Of a stretch of 64,000 nt of DNA, positions 17,588 to 26,207 are shown in pieces. The notes beneath the pieces were generated by a model that worked only from the letters and a program-made list of their open reading frames with translations, ran no database searches and had not been told where the DNA came from. Each line of letters begins with the position of its first letter. Position 1 is the stretch's first letter. The stretch comes from Thermoanaerobacterales bacterium. Lineage in GTDB: Bacteria; Bacillota; Thermosediminibacteria; Thermosediminibacterales; Tepidanaerobacteraceae. The stretch covers positions 79,518 through 143,517 of the forward strand of contig DUMA01000005.1 of the NCBI GenBank assembly GCA_012840135.1. The letters are read 5' to 3'. The position numbers were made by a program, and so were the translations under genes.

Positions 17588-18328
17588 ATGGTTTCAACAT
17601 TGACTCTCTATGGAATTTCATTTATAGGAGGGCTTCTGTCTTTTTTCTCTCCATGCATCATTCCCATGGTGACGGTGTATTTCTCACTGATAACCGGAAT
17701 GAGCATAAAAGAGCTAAAATCGGCTCTTCCGGCAGAATTAAAAAGGAGAGCTTTTATCAATACCCTCTTTTTTGTGCTGGCTTTTACCATAGTATTTACA
17801 CTGGCAGGCGGTATGTCAGGCAAAATAGCGGGCTTTTTTAAAGGAAATATAGGTATACTCAATATCATCGGCGGTATTTTTATATCTCTGGTTGGCCTGA
17901 ATATGTTGGGAATACTCAAATTGCCATCACTTCATATGAACATGGACATTCCCGACGGCAAATTGCCGCCAATGGGTTATGCCCGGTCCTTCTTTTTGGG
18001 ACTGTTTTTCGCCATTGCATGTTCCCATTGCATAGGTCCAACACTTTATTCATTCCTGCTCATTGCGGGGACCCTTTCGGCGGCAAAACAGGGAATGATG
18101 CTGATGTTCATATTTTCACTGGGCCTTGCGATACCGTATTTGATCCTTTCGGTGGCCTTCGGCAAATATTATGATAGGTTAAAGTCATTGATGAGTCGGG
18201 GAACTCCTCAAAAGGTGCTGGGTGCAATCATGATTATTTTCGGGATAATGATTCTGACCGGAAATTTCACAAAAATAACCGGGTTGTTGTCCAGAATTTT
18301 ACCATATAAATTACCCTTTGGGATGTAA
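17588..18328 (+). CDS. ccdA: CcdA/DsbD-type transmembrane thiol-disulfide transporter
   Basis: This 246-residue protein with six hydrophobic segments moves reducing equivalents across the membrane via a pair of membrane Cys residues. These are seen in FFSPCIIPMVTVYF (about residue 18) and ACSHCIGPTLYS (about 146). It belongs to the copper-operator operon at 16771. In such islands CcdA-like proteins may keep extracellular thiols or metal sites reduced. A thioredoxin-like partner is not encoded nearby. Confidence 0.85.
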   Translation: MVSTLTLYGISFIGGLLSFFSPCIIPMVTVYFSLITGMSIKELKSALPAELKRRAFINTLFFVLAFTIVFTLAGGMSGKIAGFFKGNIGILNIIGGIFISLVGLNMLGILKLPSLHMNMDIPDGKLPPMGYARSFFLGLFFAIACSHCIGPTLYSFLLIAGTLSAAKQGMMLMFIFSLGLAIPYLILSVAFGKYYDRLKSLMSRGTPQKVLGAIMIIFGIMILTGNFTKITGLLSRILPYKLPFGM

Positions 18329-18368
18329 GAAATAATGCTCCAGATTTACAGGAAAGGAGATATGAATT

Positions 18369-20642
18369 ATTTTAACTGATATAAAAGACAAAAACCTGAA
18401 AAATACAGAAACCAAAATCCTCTTATTTATTGTTTTCACACTGTCAGGATTTTTATTTTCCCTGGAATTTATAATGACACGAATTTTCTCATATCTTGCG
18501 TGGTACCATTATGCTTTTATCATAATATCCACTGCCATCCTGGGCCTAGGTCTGGGCGGTATATGGGTCCAAAGACAAATAGCTGAAAACAAAAATGATA
18601 TAGATGCCATTTCTGTTACCGATTTATTGTGGGTTTTATTGCTATCTTATATTGCGATATCTCTGACACTCTACATTAATCTGTTTAACTTTTTCCCCAT
18701 ACTATATATGTTTATAGGTATAATTCCATTTACCATCGGCGGTGCAATAATATCCATAATCTTTACAAAAATGGTGCGTTACGTGAATGTACTATATTTT
18801 GCAGACTTATTGGGCACAGGCATCTTTGCGCTGGCATCATTCTATATTTTGAATAACTATGGAATGATGGTCTCTTTATTATTTCTCTTTGCTGTTTTAT
18901 TAATAATCCTCGGTCTTGATTCATTTATTTCTAAAAATGTGTCGGTATCTTTGATAGTCATTGTATTATTGCTAATATCCATTGTGGTATCTACCCGGGA
19001 TTTATCCGGCATGGAAAAGAATTTTGGCTATCCATTAACCAGCCAAAAACTCAAGGTTTATGATATATCTGATGATGGCAAAACAAAAATAGAATATACC
19101 AAATGGGATGCTTTTTCCAGGACGGATGTCATTGATTATGGTAACGAAAAGGAAAAAACGATTTTTATAGATAGCAGTTCTGCAGCCTTTATGTACCGGT
19201 TTAACGGAGATCTAAAATTAGTTTCCGGTTTAAAAAACTCTGTTGGTTTTTTACCTTATATATTGCAAAAAAATCCTAAAACTTTAGTAATAGGACCGGG
19301 TGGAGGTAGAGATATACTGCTGGCACTTCTTGCCGGCAGCAAAGATATTACTGCGGTGGAGATAAATAAAAGCAGTGTAGATGCGGTAGAAAAAAATTCC
19401 TCCTTCACGGGTGACCTGTATAATCTCCCCCAGGTAAAAACACACATTCAGGATGGAAGAAACTTTATTGAAAGGACAAAAGAAAAATATGACACCGTTT
19501 TTTTGTCTCTAGTCATGACACAGACCGCAAGTTCCGGCAGTTTAGCTTTGAACGAAAACTACATTTATACCCAAGAGGCGATTTCAAAATATCTTGAACA
19601 CTTGACAGATAACGGACAACTGGTATTTGCAGCCCATGATGAAGAAGATACGAGAAGAATAATCACGACCGTATTGAGCGTTCTTAAAAAGAAGGGGATT
19701 CCTTACCGGGATGCTTTACATCAGATAGCTATAGTAGCCGATAAAATTGAACAGACCCATAATCATGACCCAAAGCATTTACATTTTCCCGTTATAATCA
19801 TACGCAATCAACCTTTTATTCAAACTCAGAGTATCCAGTTGATCAAAACTGTTCTACAAAACAACATGGAGCCTGTTTTTATTCCGCATATATTTGAAAA
19901 TAAAAAATTGCCGCTATCAAAATATAAAGATGTCGATGATATCATAAAAAGTAGTGCTAGCAATGCTATCCCAACGACCGACGACCGGCCTTTCTTTTAC
20001 GATTTTTCTTTTGGCTTGCCGAAAGCCGTTTATCTTGTTTTGTTAGTTGTATTTTTTGCAATATATAAATGGATCGTGCCGAACTATAAAAAAATGGATA
20101 ATCGAGACAAAAGCTTGGTAAATTACTTTTTTGCGATAGGTATCGGCTTTATGGCTCTGGAGATTGCTCTAATACAAAAAAACATCCTTTTCCTGGGCCA
20201 CCCGTCATTATCTTTTCTTGCCACGGTTATCCTATTGCTGGTGGGTTGCAGTATCGGAAGTTTGACCGGCAAAATACTTGAAAAAGAGATAAAAATATTG
20301 CCTTTGGTTCTATCTGGCATTATAGTCCTGGTGACCATCTTATATAAATATGCGTTATTGACATATATTGCTCAAGCTATATATGTAAAGATAGTTATCC
20401 TAGCCTTGATATTGCTTCCTTTGGGTACTATAATGGGAGTTTTCTTCCCAACAGGTATAAGACAATTAGCAAACACGGATCTGGTCCCTTTTATGTGGGG
20501 AGTAAATGGTGTCGCTTCATTGCTCGGGTCCACTTTGGCTACGGTCATTGCTATGTTTTTCGGTTTTTCATATTCGATGATTTTTAGTGCTGCCGCGTAC
20601 TTCTCTTTAACCTTTTTTGTTAAGAAATTTCAAGCAGGATAA
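18369..20642 (+). CDS. Spermidine-synthase-like polytopic membrane protein
   Basis: This large protein (about 757 codons) has a hydrophobic N-terminal half (around six helices), a central SAM-dependent domain and a further set of helices at the C-terminus. The SAM domain has VIGPGGGRDILLALLAG (about 300), TAVEINKSS and a DGRNFIE motif. This is the layout of membrane-embedded spermidine-synthase-like proteins; real polyamine activity is unproven. An ATG at 18474 would cut into the first helix. The frame stays open upstream to an ATT codon at 18369, 8 bp after AAAGGAGA, so a non-standard start is likely. Confidence 0.75.
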   Translation: MLTDIKDKNLKNTETKILLFIVFTLSGFLFSLEFIMTRIFSYLAWYHYAFIIISTAILGLGLGGIWVQRQIAENKNDIDAISVTDLLWVLLLSYIAISLTLYINLFNFFPILYMFIGIIPFTIGGAIISIIFTKMVRYVNVLYFADLLGTGIFALASFYILNNYGMMVSLLFLFAVLLIILGLDSFISKNVSVSLIVIVLLLISIVVSTRDLSGMEKNFGYPLTSQKLKVYDISDDGKTKIEYTKWDAFSRTDVIDYGNEKEKTIFIDSSSAAFMYRFNGDLKLVSGLKNSVGFLPYILQKNPKTLVIGPGGGRDILLALLAGSKDITAVEINKSSVDAVEKNSSFTGDLYNLPQVKTHIQDGRNFIERTKEKYDTVFLSLVMTQTASSGSLALNENYIYTQEAISKYLEHLTDNGQLVFAAHDEEDTRRIITTVLSVLKKKGIPYRDALHQIAIVADKIEQTHNHDPKHLHFPVIIIRNQPFIQTQSIQLIKTVLQNNMEPVFIPHIFENKKLPLSKYKDVDDIIKSSASNAIPTTDDRPFFYDFSFGLPKAVYLVLLVVFFAIYKWIVPNYKKMDNRDKSLVNYFFAIGIGFMALEIALIQKNILFLGHPSLSFLATVILLLVGCSIGSLTGKILEKEIKILPLVLSGIIVLVTILYKYALLTYIAQAIYVKIVILALILLPLGTIMGVFFPTGIRQLANTDLVPFMWGVNGVASLLGSTLATVIAMFFGFSYSMIFSAAAYFSLTFFVKKFQAG

Positions 20643-20727
20643 ACTTATTCCATTGACTTAAACGTATACAGCAATAAAATGATTAACTAAAAAATGCTAA
20701 GAAGGGGTTTAACCCGGGAGGTGTCCA

Positions 20728-21465
20728 ATGAACATTTTATTCAAACTGGGACCGTTTACGATTTACAAACTGGGATTTTTTGTGGCACTTGGAATCCTGG
20801 CAGGTATGTACCTGGTGTTGAAGGAAGCAAAAAGGAAGAATTTAAATGAGGACGACGTGTTGAACTTTACCACATTCATTATTATATCGGGATTTATAGG
20901 AGCACGGCTGCTATTTGTCCTCCTCGATTTACCTTTTTATCTTAAAAATCCTGCTATGATACTACATGTAAATGAAGGGGGCCTATCCTTTCACGGCGCC
21001 ATACTGGGTGGGTTGATAGCGGCGGTCATTTATACCCGGATGAAGAAAATCAACTTTTTTAAACTGGCGGATATAGTTGCGCCTTCCATTGCTCTGGCTT
21101 ACGGCATAGGCCGCATCGGATGCGATATATACGGAAAAGTGACGAATGTTCCGTGGGCTGTAATGGTGGAAGGTGTTCCCAGGCATCCTGCCCAGCTTTA
21201 TTCCGCCCTGGCGGGTTATACAATATTCATAATATTATGGAACCGCCGGAAAAAAATCCGCTATGACGGAGAGCTTTTTGTGAACTTTGTGGTGCTATAT
21301 TCTATCTATCGATTTATCATCGAATTTTTCAGAGACAGCGTAATGGCGGGGCCTCTCTCCGTAGCCCAGTGGGCGAGCTTGGGGCTTGTATTGCTGGGGG
21401 TTATATATAATCAGGTGAGGATAAGCAAAGTTCTATATAAGAGCTTACCCCCTAACCATTTATAA
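20728..21465 (+). CDS. lgt: Prolipoprotein diacylglyceryl transferase family protein
   Basis: This 245-residue, seven-helix membrane protein of the Lgt family is preceded by a GGGAGGTG site. Conserved Lgt elements are present: GARLLFVLLD (about 58), SFHGAILGGL (about 90), YGIGRIGCDIYGK (about 128) and HPAQLYSAL (about 152). The usual GRIGNFxNGE motif is changed to GRIGCDIYGK, so it could be a specialised paralogue rather than the housekeeping enzyme. It is probably cotranscribed with the CcdA operon. Confidence 0.8.
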   Translation: MNILFKLGPFTIYKLGFFVALGILAGMYLVLKEAKRKNLNEDDVLNFTTFIIISGFIGARLLFVLLDLPFYLKNPAMILHVNEGGLSFHGAILGGLIAAVIYTRMKKINFFKLADIVAPSIALAYGIGRIGCDIYGKVTNVPWAVMVEGVPRHPAQLYSALAGYTIFIILWNRRKKIRYDGELFVNFVVLYSIYRFIIEFFRDSVMAGPLSVAQWASLGLVLLGVIYNQVRISKVLYKSLPPNHL

Positions 21466-21713
21466 TATATTGAAATAAAAACCAGTTCAAGAATCGCAAA
21501 AGCTGAAAATAGCAGGAACTACATTATTCTTGTCACCCATAACCACAAATTGGAAAAATAGTGGATAGGCTGATAAGATTAATAGCTGGGAAAATGGTTT
21601 CACCCGAACCAAATGCATTTAGACTTCAGGATAGTAAGGGTAAAGTAATAAGAATAAAATAGTTGACAAGATATATAGGAATAGTATAAAATAAATATAC
21701 CCATTAGGGGTAT
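21466..21713 (+). promoter_or_regulatory. Intergenic region with CsoR-type promoter/operator 2
   Basis: The first 190 bp hold no recognisable gene. TTGACA (21663-21668) and TATAAA (21685-21690) with 16-bp spacing are followed by the operator ATACCCATTAGGGGTAT at 21697-21713. The promoter core ATAGGAATAGTATAAAATAA is identical to that of operator 1, so one was probably copied from the other. Confidence 0.8.
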
Positions 21714-21739
21714 AAAATCCATGAGGGGGGGTATTTACT

Positions 21740-22042
21740 ATGGATTTAAATATAATATGGATACTTTTAGCTGCAGGCTTTATGTTTCTTATGATGAGAG
21801 GAGGCGGTTGCTGCGGAGGTCATGGCGGCCATGGAGGACATGGAGGGTATAGCGGAAATGGAGGTCATTCCCATGGAGGATATTCTCATGGAAGCTCTCA
21901 AAATGACATGGAAACTATAGATTTTGTGACAGACCCTGTATGCGGTATGAAGGTTTCAAAAAAAGATGCGGTTATCAGAACTATAGATGGAAAAACCTAT
22001 TATTTCTGTAGTAAAGACTGCGCTGATTCTTTTAAGGGTTAA
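21740..22042 (+). CDS. Gly/His-rich YHS-domain metal-binding protein
   Basis: This 100-residue protein has an N-terminal hydrophobic helix (residues 3-19), a CC pair, and a Gly/His-rich segment with repeated GGHGG units. It ends in a YHS domain (DPVCGMKVSKKDAV, then YYFCSKDCADSF). YHS domains bind heavy metals through their Cys residues and often occur in copper ATPases. The gene is directly downstream of a CsoR-type operator, which supports a membrane-anchored copper-sequestering role. That function is inferred. Confidence 0.85.
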   Translation: MDLNIIWILLAAGFMFLMMRGGGCCGGHGGHGGHGGYSGNGGHSHGGYSHGSSQNDMETIDFVTDPVCGMKVSKKDAVIRTIDGKTYYFCSKDCADSFKG

Positions 22043-22068
22043 AACCAAAAATTGCAGGAGGCGATATC

Positions 22069-22206
22069 ATGGCTAACTGGTTCAGTAAATTCCTGGAAAA
22101 ACTTGCTAAAGCCAATGAGAAAGAGTTTGCCGGCAAAAAGATGGATTGCTGTGAGTTGCACAGGAACCAGGATAAAGACTATAAACCCAAAGTTGAAAAG
22201 CACTAA
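22069..22206 (+). CDS. LDCC-motif-like small metal-binding protein
   Basis: This 45-residue protein begins with MANWFSKFLEKLAKANEKEF and then has the dicysteine motif KKMDCCELHR. It matches my recollection of the small LDCC-motif putative metal-binding proteins of Clostridia. It follows the YHS gene by 26 bp with a CAGGAGGCGAT site and is presumably under the same copper operator. No enzymatic role is known to me. Confidence 0.75.
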   Translation: MANWFSKFLEKLAKANEKEFAGKKMDCCELHRNQDKDYKPKVEKH

Positions 22207-22221
22207 TGTTTTTAAAAATTT

Positions 22222-22252
22222 GAGTCAGAGAACAAACCTCTGACTTTTTTTA
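22222..22252 (+). terminator. Intrinsic terminator after the YHS/LDCC genes
   Basis: GAGTCAGAG (22222-22230) can pair with CTCTGACTT (from about 22238), followed by a T run. Confidence 0.85.
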
Positions 22253-22435
22253 TGAAACTTAGTTTTATTAACCTCAAATATAATCATTTGTCTTTGAGAA
22301 AAAAGTTAAGAACTTTATAAACTAATGGTAGGTACATTTATAATTAAAGTTGTCAAAATTAAAAAAGGAAACAGCGATCCTTTGTGGAATATAATAATAT
22401 ACTAATTATTATATCTTGGAATAGGGAGAGGTAAT

Positions 22436-23317
22436 ATGAAACTAAACAAGGATAATGCGGTTTTAGGATTTATCGGCACAGGAGTTATGGGCAAGAGCAT
22501 GGCTTTAAATCTAATGAAGGCAGGTTACAGGGTTCTGGTTTATAACAGAACCAGGTCCAAGGCGGAAGATTTGATAAAACAAGGCGCCCTATGGAAAGAT
22601 ACGGTAGCTGACGTGGCAAAAGAGGCAAATGTCATTATAACAATGGTAGGGTACCCAAGGGATGTGGAAGAAGTCTACCTGGGCGAAAAGGGAATTATAA
22701 ATAATGCAAAACCCGGGTCATATCTGATAGACATGACCACGTCAAGTCCCATGCTTGCAAAAAGGATTTATAATGCGGCCAAAGATAAAGGCCTATACGC
22801 CCTGGATGCACCGGTGTCCGGCGGTGATATCGGCGCCCGGGAAGCCAGGCTTTCCATCATGGTAGGAGGAGATCCGGAGACTTTTGAAGCGGTAAAACCT
22901 GTATTTGATGCCATGGGCAAAAATATAGTGTTACAGGGGGGGCCAGGTGCGGGGCAATATACCAAGATGTGCAACCAAATAGCCATCGCATCGGGAATGA
23001 TAGGAGTTTGCGAAGCCATGGCCTATGCCAAAAAGGCAGGCCTTGATCCGACGACGGTATTAAAGAGCATAGAGTCGGGAGCGGCGGGCAGTTGGTCTTT
23101 GAGCAATCTTGCCCCCAGGATGATAAAGGGTGATTTTACTCCGGGATTTTATATAAAACACTTTATAAAGGACATGAAGATTGCCCTGGAGTCGGCAAAA
23201 GAGATGGGGCTTAAGACGCCAGGTCTTGAACTTGCACTTTCTTTATATGAAAAGCTTGCCGCCGAAGGAGAAGAAAATAGCGGTACCCAGGCACTTTTCA
23301 AATTATATGATAGATAA
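22436..23317 (+). CDS. 3-hydroxyisobutyrate dehydrogenase-family reductase
   Basis: This is a beta-hydroxyacid dehydrogenase of 293 residues. It has an N-terminal Rossmann motif (GFIGTGVMGKSMALNLMKAG, residues 10-29), the substrate-binding DAPVSGGDIGARE (about 122) and the catalytic-Lys helix GQYTKMCNQIA (about 170). The NRTRSKAED stretch after the second strand favours NADP(H) over NAD(H). Members act on tartronate semialdehyde, 3-hydroxyisobutyrate or related acids. It stands alone between metal-island operons, with a GGGAGAGG site, so its substrate is not indicated by context. Confidence 0.85.
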   Translation: MKLNKDNAVLGFIGTGVMGKSMALNLMKAGYRVLVYNRTRSKAEDLIKQGALWKDTVADVAKEANVIITMVGYPRDVEEVYLGEKGIINNAKPGSYLIDMTTSSPMLAKRIYNAAKDKGLYALDAPVSGGDIGAREARLSIMVGGDPETFEAVKPVFDAMGKNIVLQGGPGAGQYTKMCNQIAIASGMIGVCEAMAYAKKAGLDPTTVLKSIESGAAGSWSLSNLAPRMIKGDFTPGFYIKHFIKDMKIALESAKEMGLKTPGLELALSLYEKLAAEGEENSGTQALFKLYDR

Positions 23318-23487
23318 ATTAAAGAGTCAGGTTATTCTTTCACCCCTTTCGCTTATAATTTCACGATCATGTTATAAAAAAACTTATGAAGAACTTATGA
23401 AGAAAAAAATAAAAACTACTTCATAATTTCTTCAAAATCCTCCTGTATAATGCAGGTAGAAATAAAAATCAGGAAGGAGGAGTCGAA
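23318..23487 (+). promoter_or_regulatory. Response-regulator-type promoter module, copy A
   Basis: Two perfect tandem copies of ACTTATGAAGA (23382-23392 and 23393-23403) have an 11-bp period. Two CTTCAnAATnn repeats in the other orientation follow (23419-23440), and then TATAAT at 23446-23451. The same 110-bp module occurs at 26060-26175. An 11-bp tandem is the classic footprint of OmpR-family dimers, and such a regulator is encoded at 27823. Confidence 0.7.
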
Positions 23488-23715
23488 ATGATGGGGTTTG
23501 GGTTAGGTCATATGTTCGGCGGAGGTCTTCTAGGCATAATATTTTTCGGGCTGATCATATATGCAATTTTTACTCTAATAAACGGCACCCGGTTCAATGA
23601 AGATCAGTATAACAGGCGAAATGACGCCCTGGAGATTCTTAACGAAAAATATGCCCGGGGAGAAATTTCAGATGAAGAATATGTGAGAAAGAAAGCAATG
23701 CTTTTAAATGCATAG
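23488..23715 (+). CDS. SHOCT-domain small membrane protein
   Basis: This 75-residue protein has one hydrophobic segment (about residues 12-32) followed by a C-terminal SHOCT motif (ALEILNEKYARGEISDEEYVRKKAML). SHOCT is a short helical motif found at the ends of many small membrane proteins and thought to mediate oligomerisation. The gene starts behind a GGAAGGAGG site, downstream of promoter module A. A related gene follows 38 bp later. Confidence 0.85.
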   Translation: MMGFGLGHMFGGGLLGIIFFGLIIYAIFTLINGTRFNEDQYNRRNDALEILNEKYARGEISDEEYVRKKAMLLNA

Positions 23716-23753
23716 AAAAGCAAAGATATTCCTTACCGAAAAGGAGGTATTTT

Positions 23754-24011
23754 ATGATGTGGGGTTATGGATGCGGTTTTGGCTTGGGAACCTTTGCGTC
23801 AAATGCCTGGCCGTGGGTACTGGGTTCAAACATTTTGGGCTTATTGATTTTTGCAGGCGTGATTTATTTCATTGTAAAACTCATCGCCAGAGAAAAGTCC
23901 GGCAGCCGGATAAGCTCAAGCAAAGCTCTGGAAATATTAAGGCAAAGGTTTGCTCTTGGCGAGATTTCTGAAGATGAATACAACCATAAAAAGAAAATAT
24001 TAAGTTCTTAA
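23754..24011 (+). CDS. SHOCT-domain small membrane protein
   Basis: This 85-residue paralogue of the preceding protein has an N-terminal hydrophobic segment (about 21-41) and a C-terminal SHOCT motif (ALEILRQRFALGEISEDEYNHKKKIL). The two genes form an operon ending at a terminator near 24037. Their role is unknown; the shared promoter module links them to the PspA operon at 26208. Confidence 0.85.
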   Translation: MMWGYGCGFGLGTFASNAWPWVLGSNILGLLIFAGVIYFIVKLIAREKSGSRISSSKALEILRQRFALGEISEDEYNHKKKILSS

Positions 24012-24036
24012 AAACCTTTAAGCAATGAATGTAAAA

Positions 24037-24066
24037 GAAGCGCCACTATTATGGCGCCTCTTTTTA
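24037..24066 (+). terminator. Intrinsic terminator (duplicated cassette, copy 1)
   Basis: GCGCC and GGCGC arms around a seven-to-eight-base loop are followed by five T residues. The preceding 22 bp (AAAACCTTTAAGCAATGAAT and flank) and the stem recur at 32624-32677 after copA. Confidence 0.8.
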
Positions 24067-24180
24067 TAATGCAAGGAAAGCCAAAATACCCCCTCTGTAC
24101 AATCATGCAATAATAATTGTTGCCTTATCCGTTATCAAACATTTCAAGCACATGCGTTACCACTTATATCATAGGTAAAA

Positions 24181-25245
24181 TTATAAAGCTATGGCATTAT
24201 CCATTTTTTTCTTTAAAGAATGTCCATACCCTTTACTTATGCTCCGACCTATGGAGAAAATCCTTCTTTTTATGCAGCTGTTGCACTGTTTTGCATTTTC
24301 CCGGATGCATATTTTGTTGGGATATAGTTCATAAAACTCGCGATATCTCACCGGAGACACATTCGGCATTATTACATTGGCTCCGGCTTGAAGGGCTTTT
24401 TCCCTGCCGTCGGCAGGCCTTAAGGTGGCAAGGGCCGTAGTCGCAGGTATGTGAGTATTTTTAGTAACTATCCTTGTCAATGCGATGACCTTGAGGGTCA
24501 TCTCCACGGTTCCATTGGGATTTCCTGCCAGAGGGGTGTCCTGATGGCAAATATATGGCCCCACCCCTATCATATCAAGGTCCAGTTCCTTAAACTTAAG
24601 GATATCCTGTGCTAAATCTTCGATGCTTTGGCCGGGGAGTCCTATCATTATACCAGAACCGGTCTGATAACCTATTTGTTTCAGCCATTTCAGTATGTTC
24701 ATGCGATTTTCAAAACTGGAATCAGGGTGGAGTTTGGCATAAAGTTCAGGGTTTGAAGTTTCAAATCTCATGAGGTACCTATCTGCTCCGGCTTCAAAGA
24801 ATCTTACATAGTCATCATAGGAGCGCTCGCCGATGCTCAATGTAATGGCTAAATCAGCATTGCTCTTTATAAGCTTAATTAGCTCCACCAGCTTATCCGT
24901 GGTGTAATACATATCTTCGCCCGATTGCAGCACCACGGTCTTATAGCCAATATGTGATGCTAGAATTGCAGTATTAAGAATTTCGTCGATTTCCATGCGA
25001 TAGCGTTTTATTTTTTTATTGTCTCGACGAATCCCACAATAGTGGCAATTATTCCTGCAGTAATTGGAAAACTCTATCAAGCCCCTAAGGTGAACTTCGT
25101 CTCCTACATATTTTTTTCTTATCTTATCGGCTTTTTTATAGAGAAGTTCCAGCTGTTCGGGATCTTCCAGTGACAGCAAACAGCAAAGTTCTTCTTTTGC
25201 AAGATCCTCTTCGGAGTCTATTTTTTCCCATATGTTGTTTAACAA
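24181..25245 (-). CDS. hydE: [FeFe]-hydrogenase maturase HydE (radical SAM)
   Basis: HydE is a radical-SAM enzyme of the BioB-like group that helps build the diiron subcluster of the hydrogenase H-cluster. The SAM-cluster motif is CRNNCHYCGIRRDN (C-x3-C-x2-C), near residue 63. The region after it (TVVLQSGED, TLSIGERS, MRFETSNPELY, GSGIMIGLPGQ, DMIGVGPYICH) follows the HydE pattern. TTG 25245 is taken as the start because AGGGGGAA lies just before it; an ATG at 25278 lacks a site. It matures the hydA product encoded at the window start; hydF and hydG are not here. Confidence 0.92.
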   Translation of the reverse strand: MLNNIWEKIDSEEDLAKEELCCLLSLEDPEQLELLYKKADKIRKKYVGDEVHLRGLIEFSNYCRNNCHYCGIRRDNKKIKRYRMEIDEILNTAILASHIGYKTVVLQSGEDMYYTTDKLVELIKLIKSNADLAITLSIGERSYDDYVRFFEAGADRYLMRFETSNPELYAKLHPDSSFENRMNILKWLKQIGYQTGSGIMIGLPGQSIEDLAQDILKFKELDLDMIGVGPYICHQDTPLAGNPNGTVEMTLKVIALTRIVTKNTHIPATTALATLRPADGREKALQAGANVIMPNVSPVRYREFYELYPNKICIRENAKQCNSCIKRRIFSIGRSISKGYGHSLKKKMDNAIAL

Positions 25246-25376
25246 GTAAATTCCCCCTGATGAAAACCAGTTTTCCATGTAGTTTTGCTAATATAACTTT
25301 AACACAGTTTGGAAAGACGTTCAATATAGATTTTTCCTCAATCTTCAATCCATTTGTCTTTATATTTTTCATGGAC

Positions 25377-25435
25377 TTGACAAAAAATTAGATTAGTGGT
25401 AAATTTAATAACATAAAAATACCCCATAGGGGTAT
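25377..25435 (+). promoter_or_regulatory. CsoR-type promoter/operator 3
   Basis: TTGACA (25377-25382) is followed after 17 bp by a weak -10 TAAATT. The best operator of the set, ATACCCCATAGGGGTAT, lies at 25419-25435 and is palindromic except around its centre. Confidence 0.8.
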
Positions 25436-25460
25436 AATAAATATTGAGGGAGGTTTTATC

Positions 25461-25640
25461 ATGGCTAAAGATCCTGTATGTGGTATGACGGTGGATGAAA
25501 AAGATGCATTTGCGACATCTACTTATCACGGCAAGACCTACTATTTCTGCTCAAAAGCATGTCAGATAAGTTTTGACAGGAACCCCGAGAAATATTTATA
25601 CACCGACATGGATATGGACCACAATCATCACAAATGCTAA
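25461..25640 (+). CDS. YHS-domain protein
   Basis: This 59-residue protein consists almost entirely of a YHS domain (DPVCGMTVDEKDAFATST, YYFCSKACQISF) with a His-rich tail (MDMDHNHHKC). It is monocistronic, behind CsoR-type operator 3 with a GGGAGG site, and followed by a terminator. Likely role: cytosolic copper binding or delivery to CopA. A CopZ-type chaperone gene is absent from the window, so this protein may substitute for it; that is inference. Confidence 0.85.
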   Translation: MAKDPVCGMTVDEKDAFATSTYHGKTYYFCSKACQISFDRNPEKYLYTDMDMDHNHHKC

Positions 25641-25695
25641 GATAAATATCAGCCTTTATATTGATGGAAAGGTAGTAAAACTTATAGTAAACCAA

Positions 25696-25726
25696 AGAAG
25701 CACCTTATTAGGGTGCTTCTCTTTTT
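25696..25726 (+). terminator. Intrinsic terminator of the YHS gene
   Basis: AGAAGCACC (25696-25704) and GGTGCTTCT (25712-25720) form a 9-bp stem followed by CTTTTT. It can also end the convergent gene at 25742. Confidence 0.85.
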
Positions 25727-25741
25727 AGTATTAATCTTTTC

Positions 25742-26056
25742 TTAATGGCATGAGGTATTTCCAGATAAAGAATCATTCAAGGAATCGGCGCCATTCAAAT
25801 TCTGGTGCATTTTCCACATTCCTTCACGCCCGATGGATTGCATGTAATCAGCCATGTCTCCATAACCTTTTGCCCTCATGTAGTCAATCATCTGCTGGAA
25901 GTTTTCTTTAGATAAAAAGTTTGGGGGAATCTGTGTACTTTCTCTTTCCGGTATATACTTGTTGTCAATTGGCTGAATACTTTTGGCATAAGTTAAGCCG
26001 GAAAGCACAAGGATGAAAAGAGCTATTAATCCAACAATCAATAATTTTTTATTCAT
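25742..26056 (-). CDS. Secreted Met-rich small protein
   Basis: This 104-residue protein has a signal peptide or anchor (residues 4-24, ending LTYAKS) and a helical, Met-rich mature part (FQQMIDYMRAKGYGDMADYM, then GREGMWKMHQN), ending in SCH. Methionine and His content suggest periplasmic-side metal binding. It is divergent from the PspA operon and shares its regulatory module B; its GAAAGGGG site is part of that module. I do not recognise a named family. Confidence 0.7.
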   Translation of the reverse strand: MNKKLLIVGLIALFILVLSGLTYAKSIQPIDNKYIPERESTQIPPNFLSKENFQQMIDYMRAKGYGDMADYMQSIGREGMWKMHQNLNGADSLNDSLSGNTSCH

Positions 26057-26059
26057 TTT

Positions 26060-26175
26060 TTAACCCCTTTCGCTTTTAATTTTACAATTATATCATATAA
26101 AAAACTTATGAAGAGCTTATGAAGAAAAAAAATAAAACACGGCTTCATATTTTCTTCAAAATTTGACTTTATAAT
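26060..26175. promoter_or_regulatory. Response-regulator-type promoter module, copy B
   Basis: ACTTATGAAGA (26104-26114) and GCTTATGAAGA (26115-26125) form an 11-bp tandem. CTTCATATTTT and CTTCAAAATTT (26143-26164) follow, then TATAAT (26170-26175). Order and spacing match copy A at 23340-23451. The left end contains the start region of the divergent gene at 25742. Confidence 0.7.
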
Positions 26176-26207
26176 TTTAATTAGAAAATACAAAGGAGGG
26201 ATATGCT

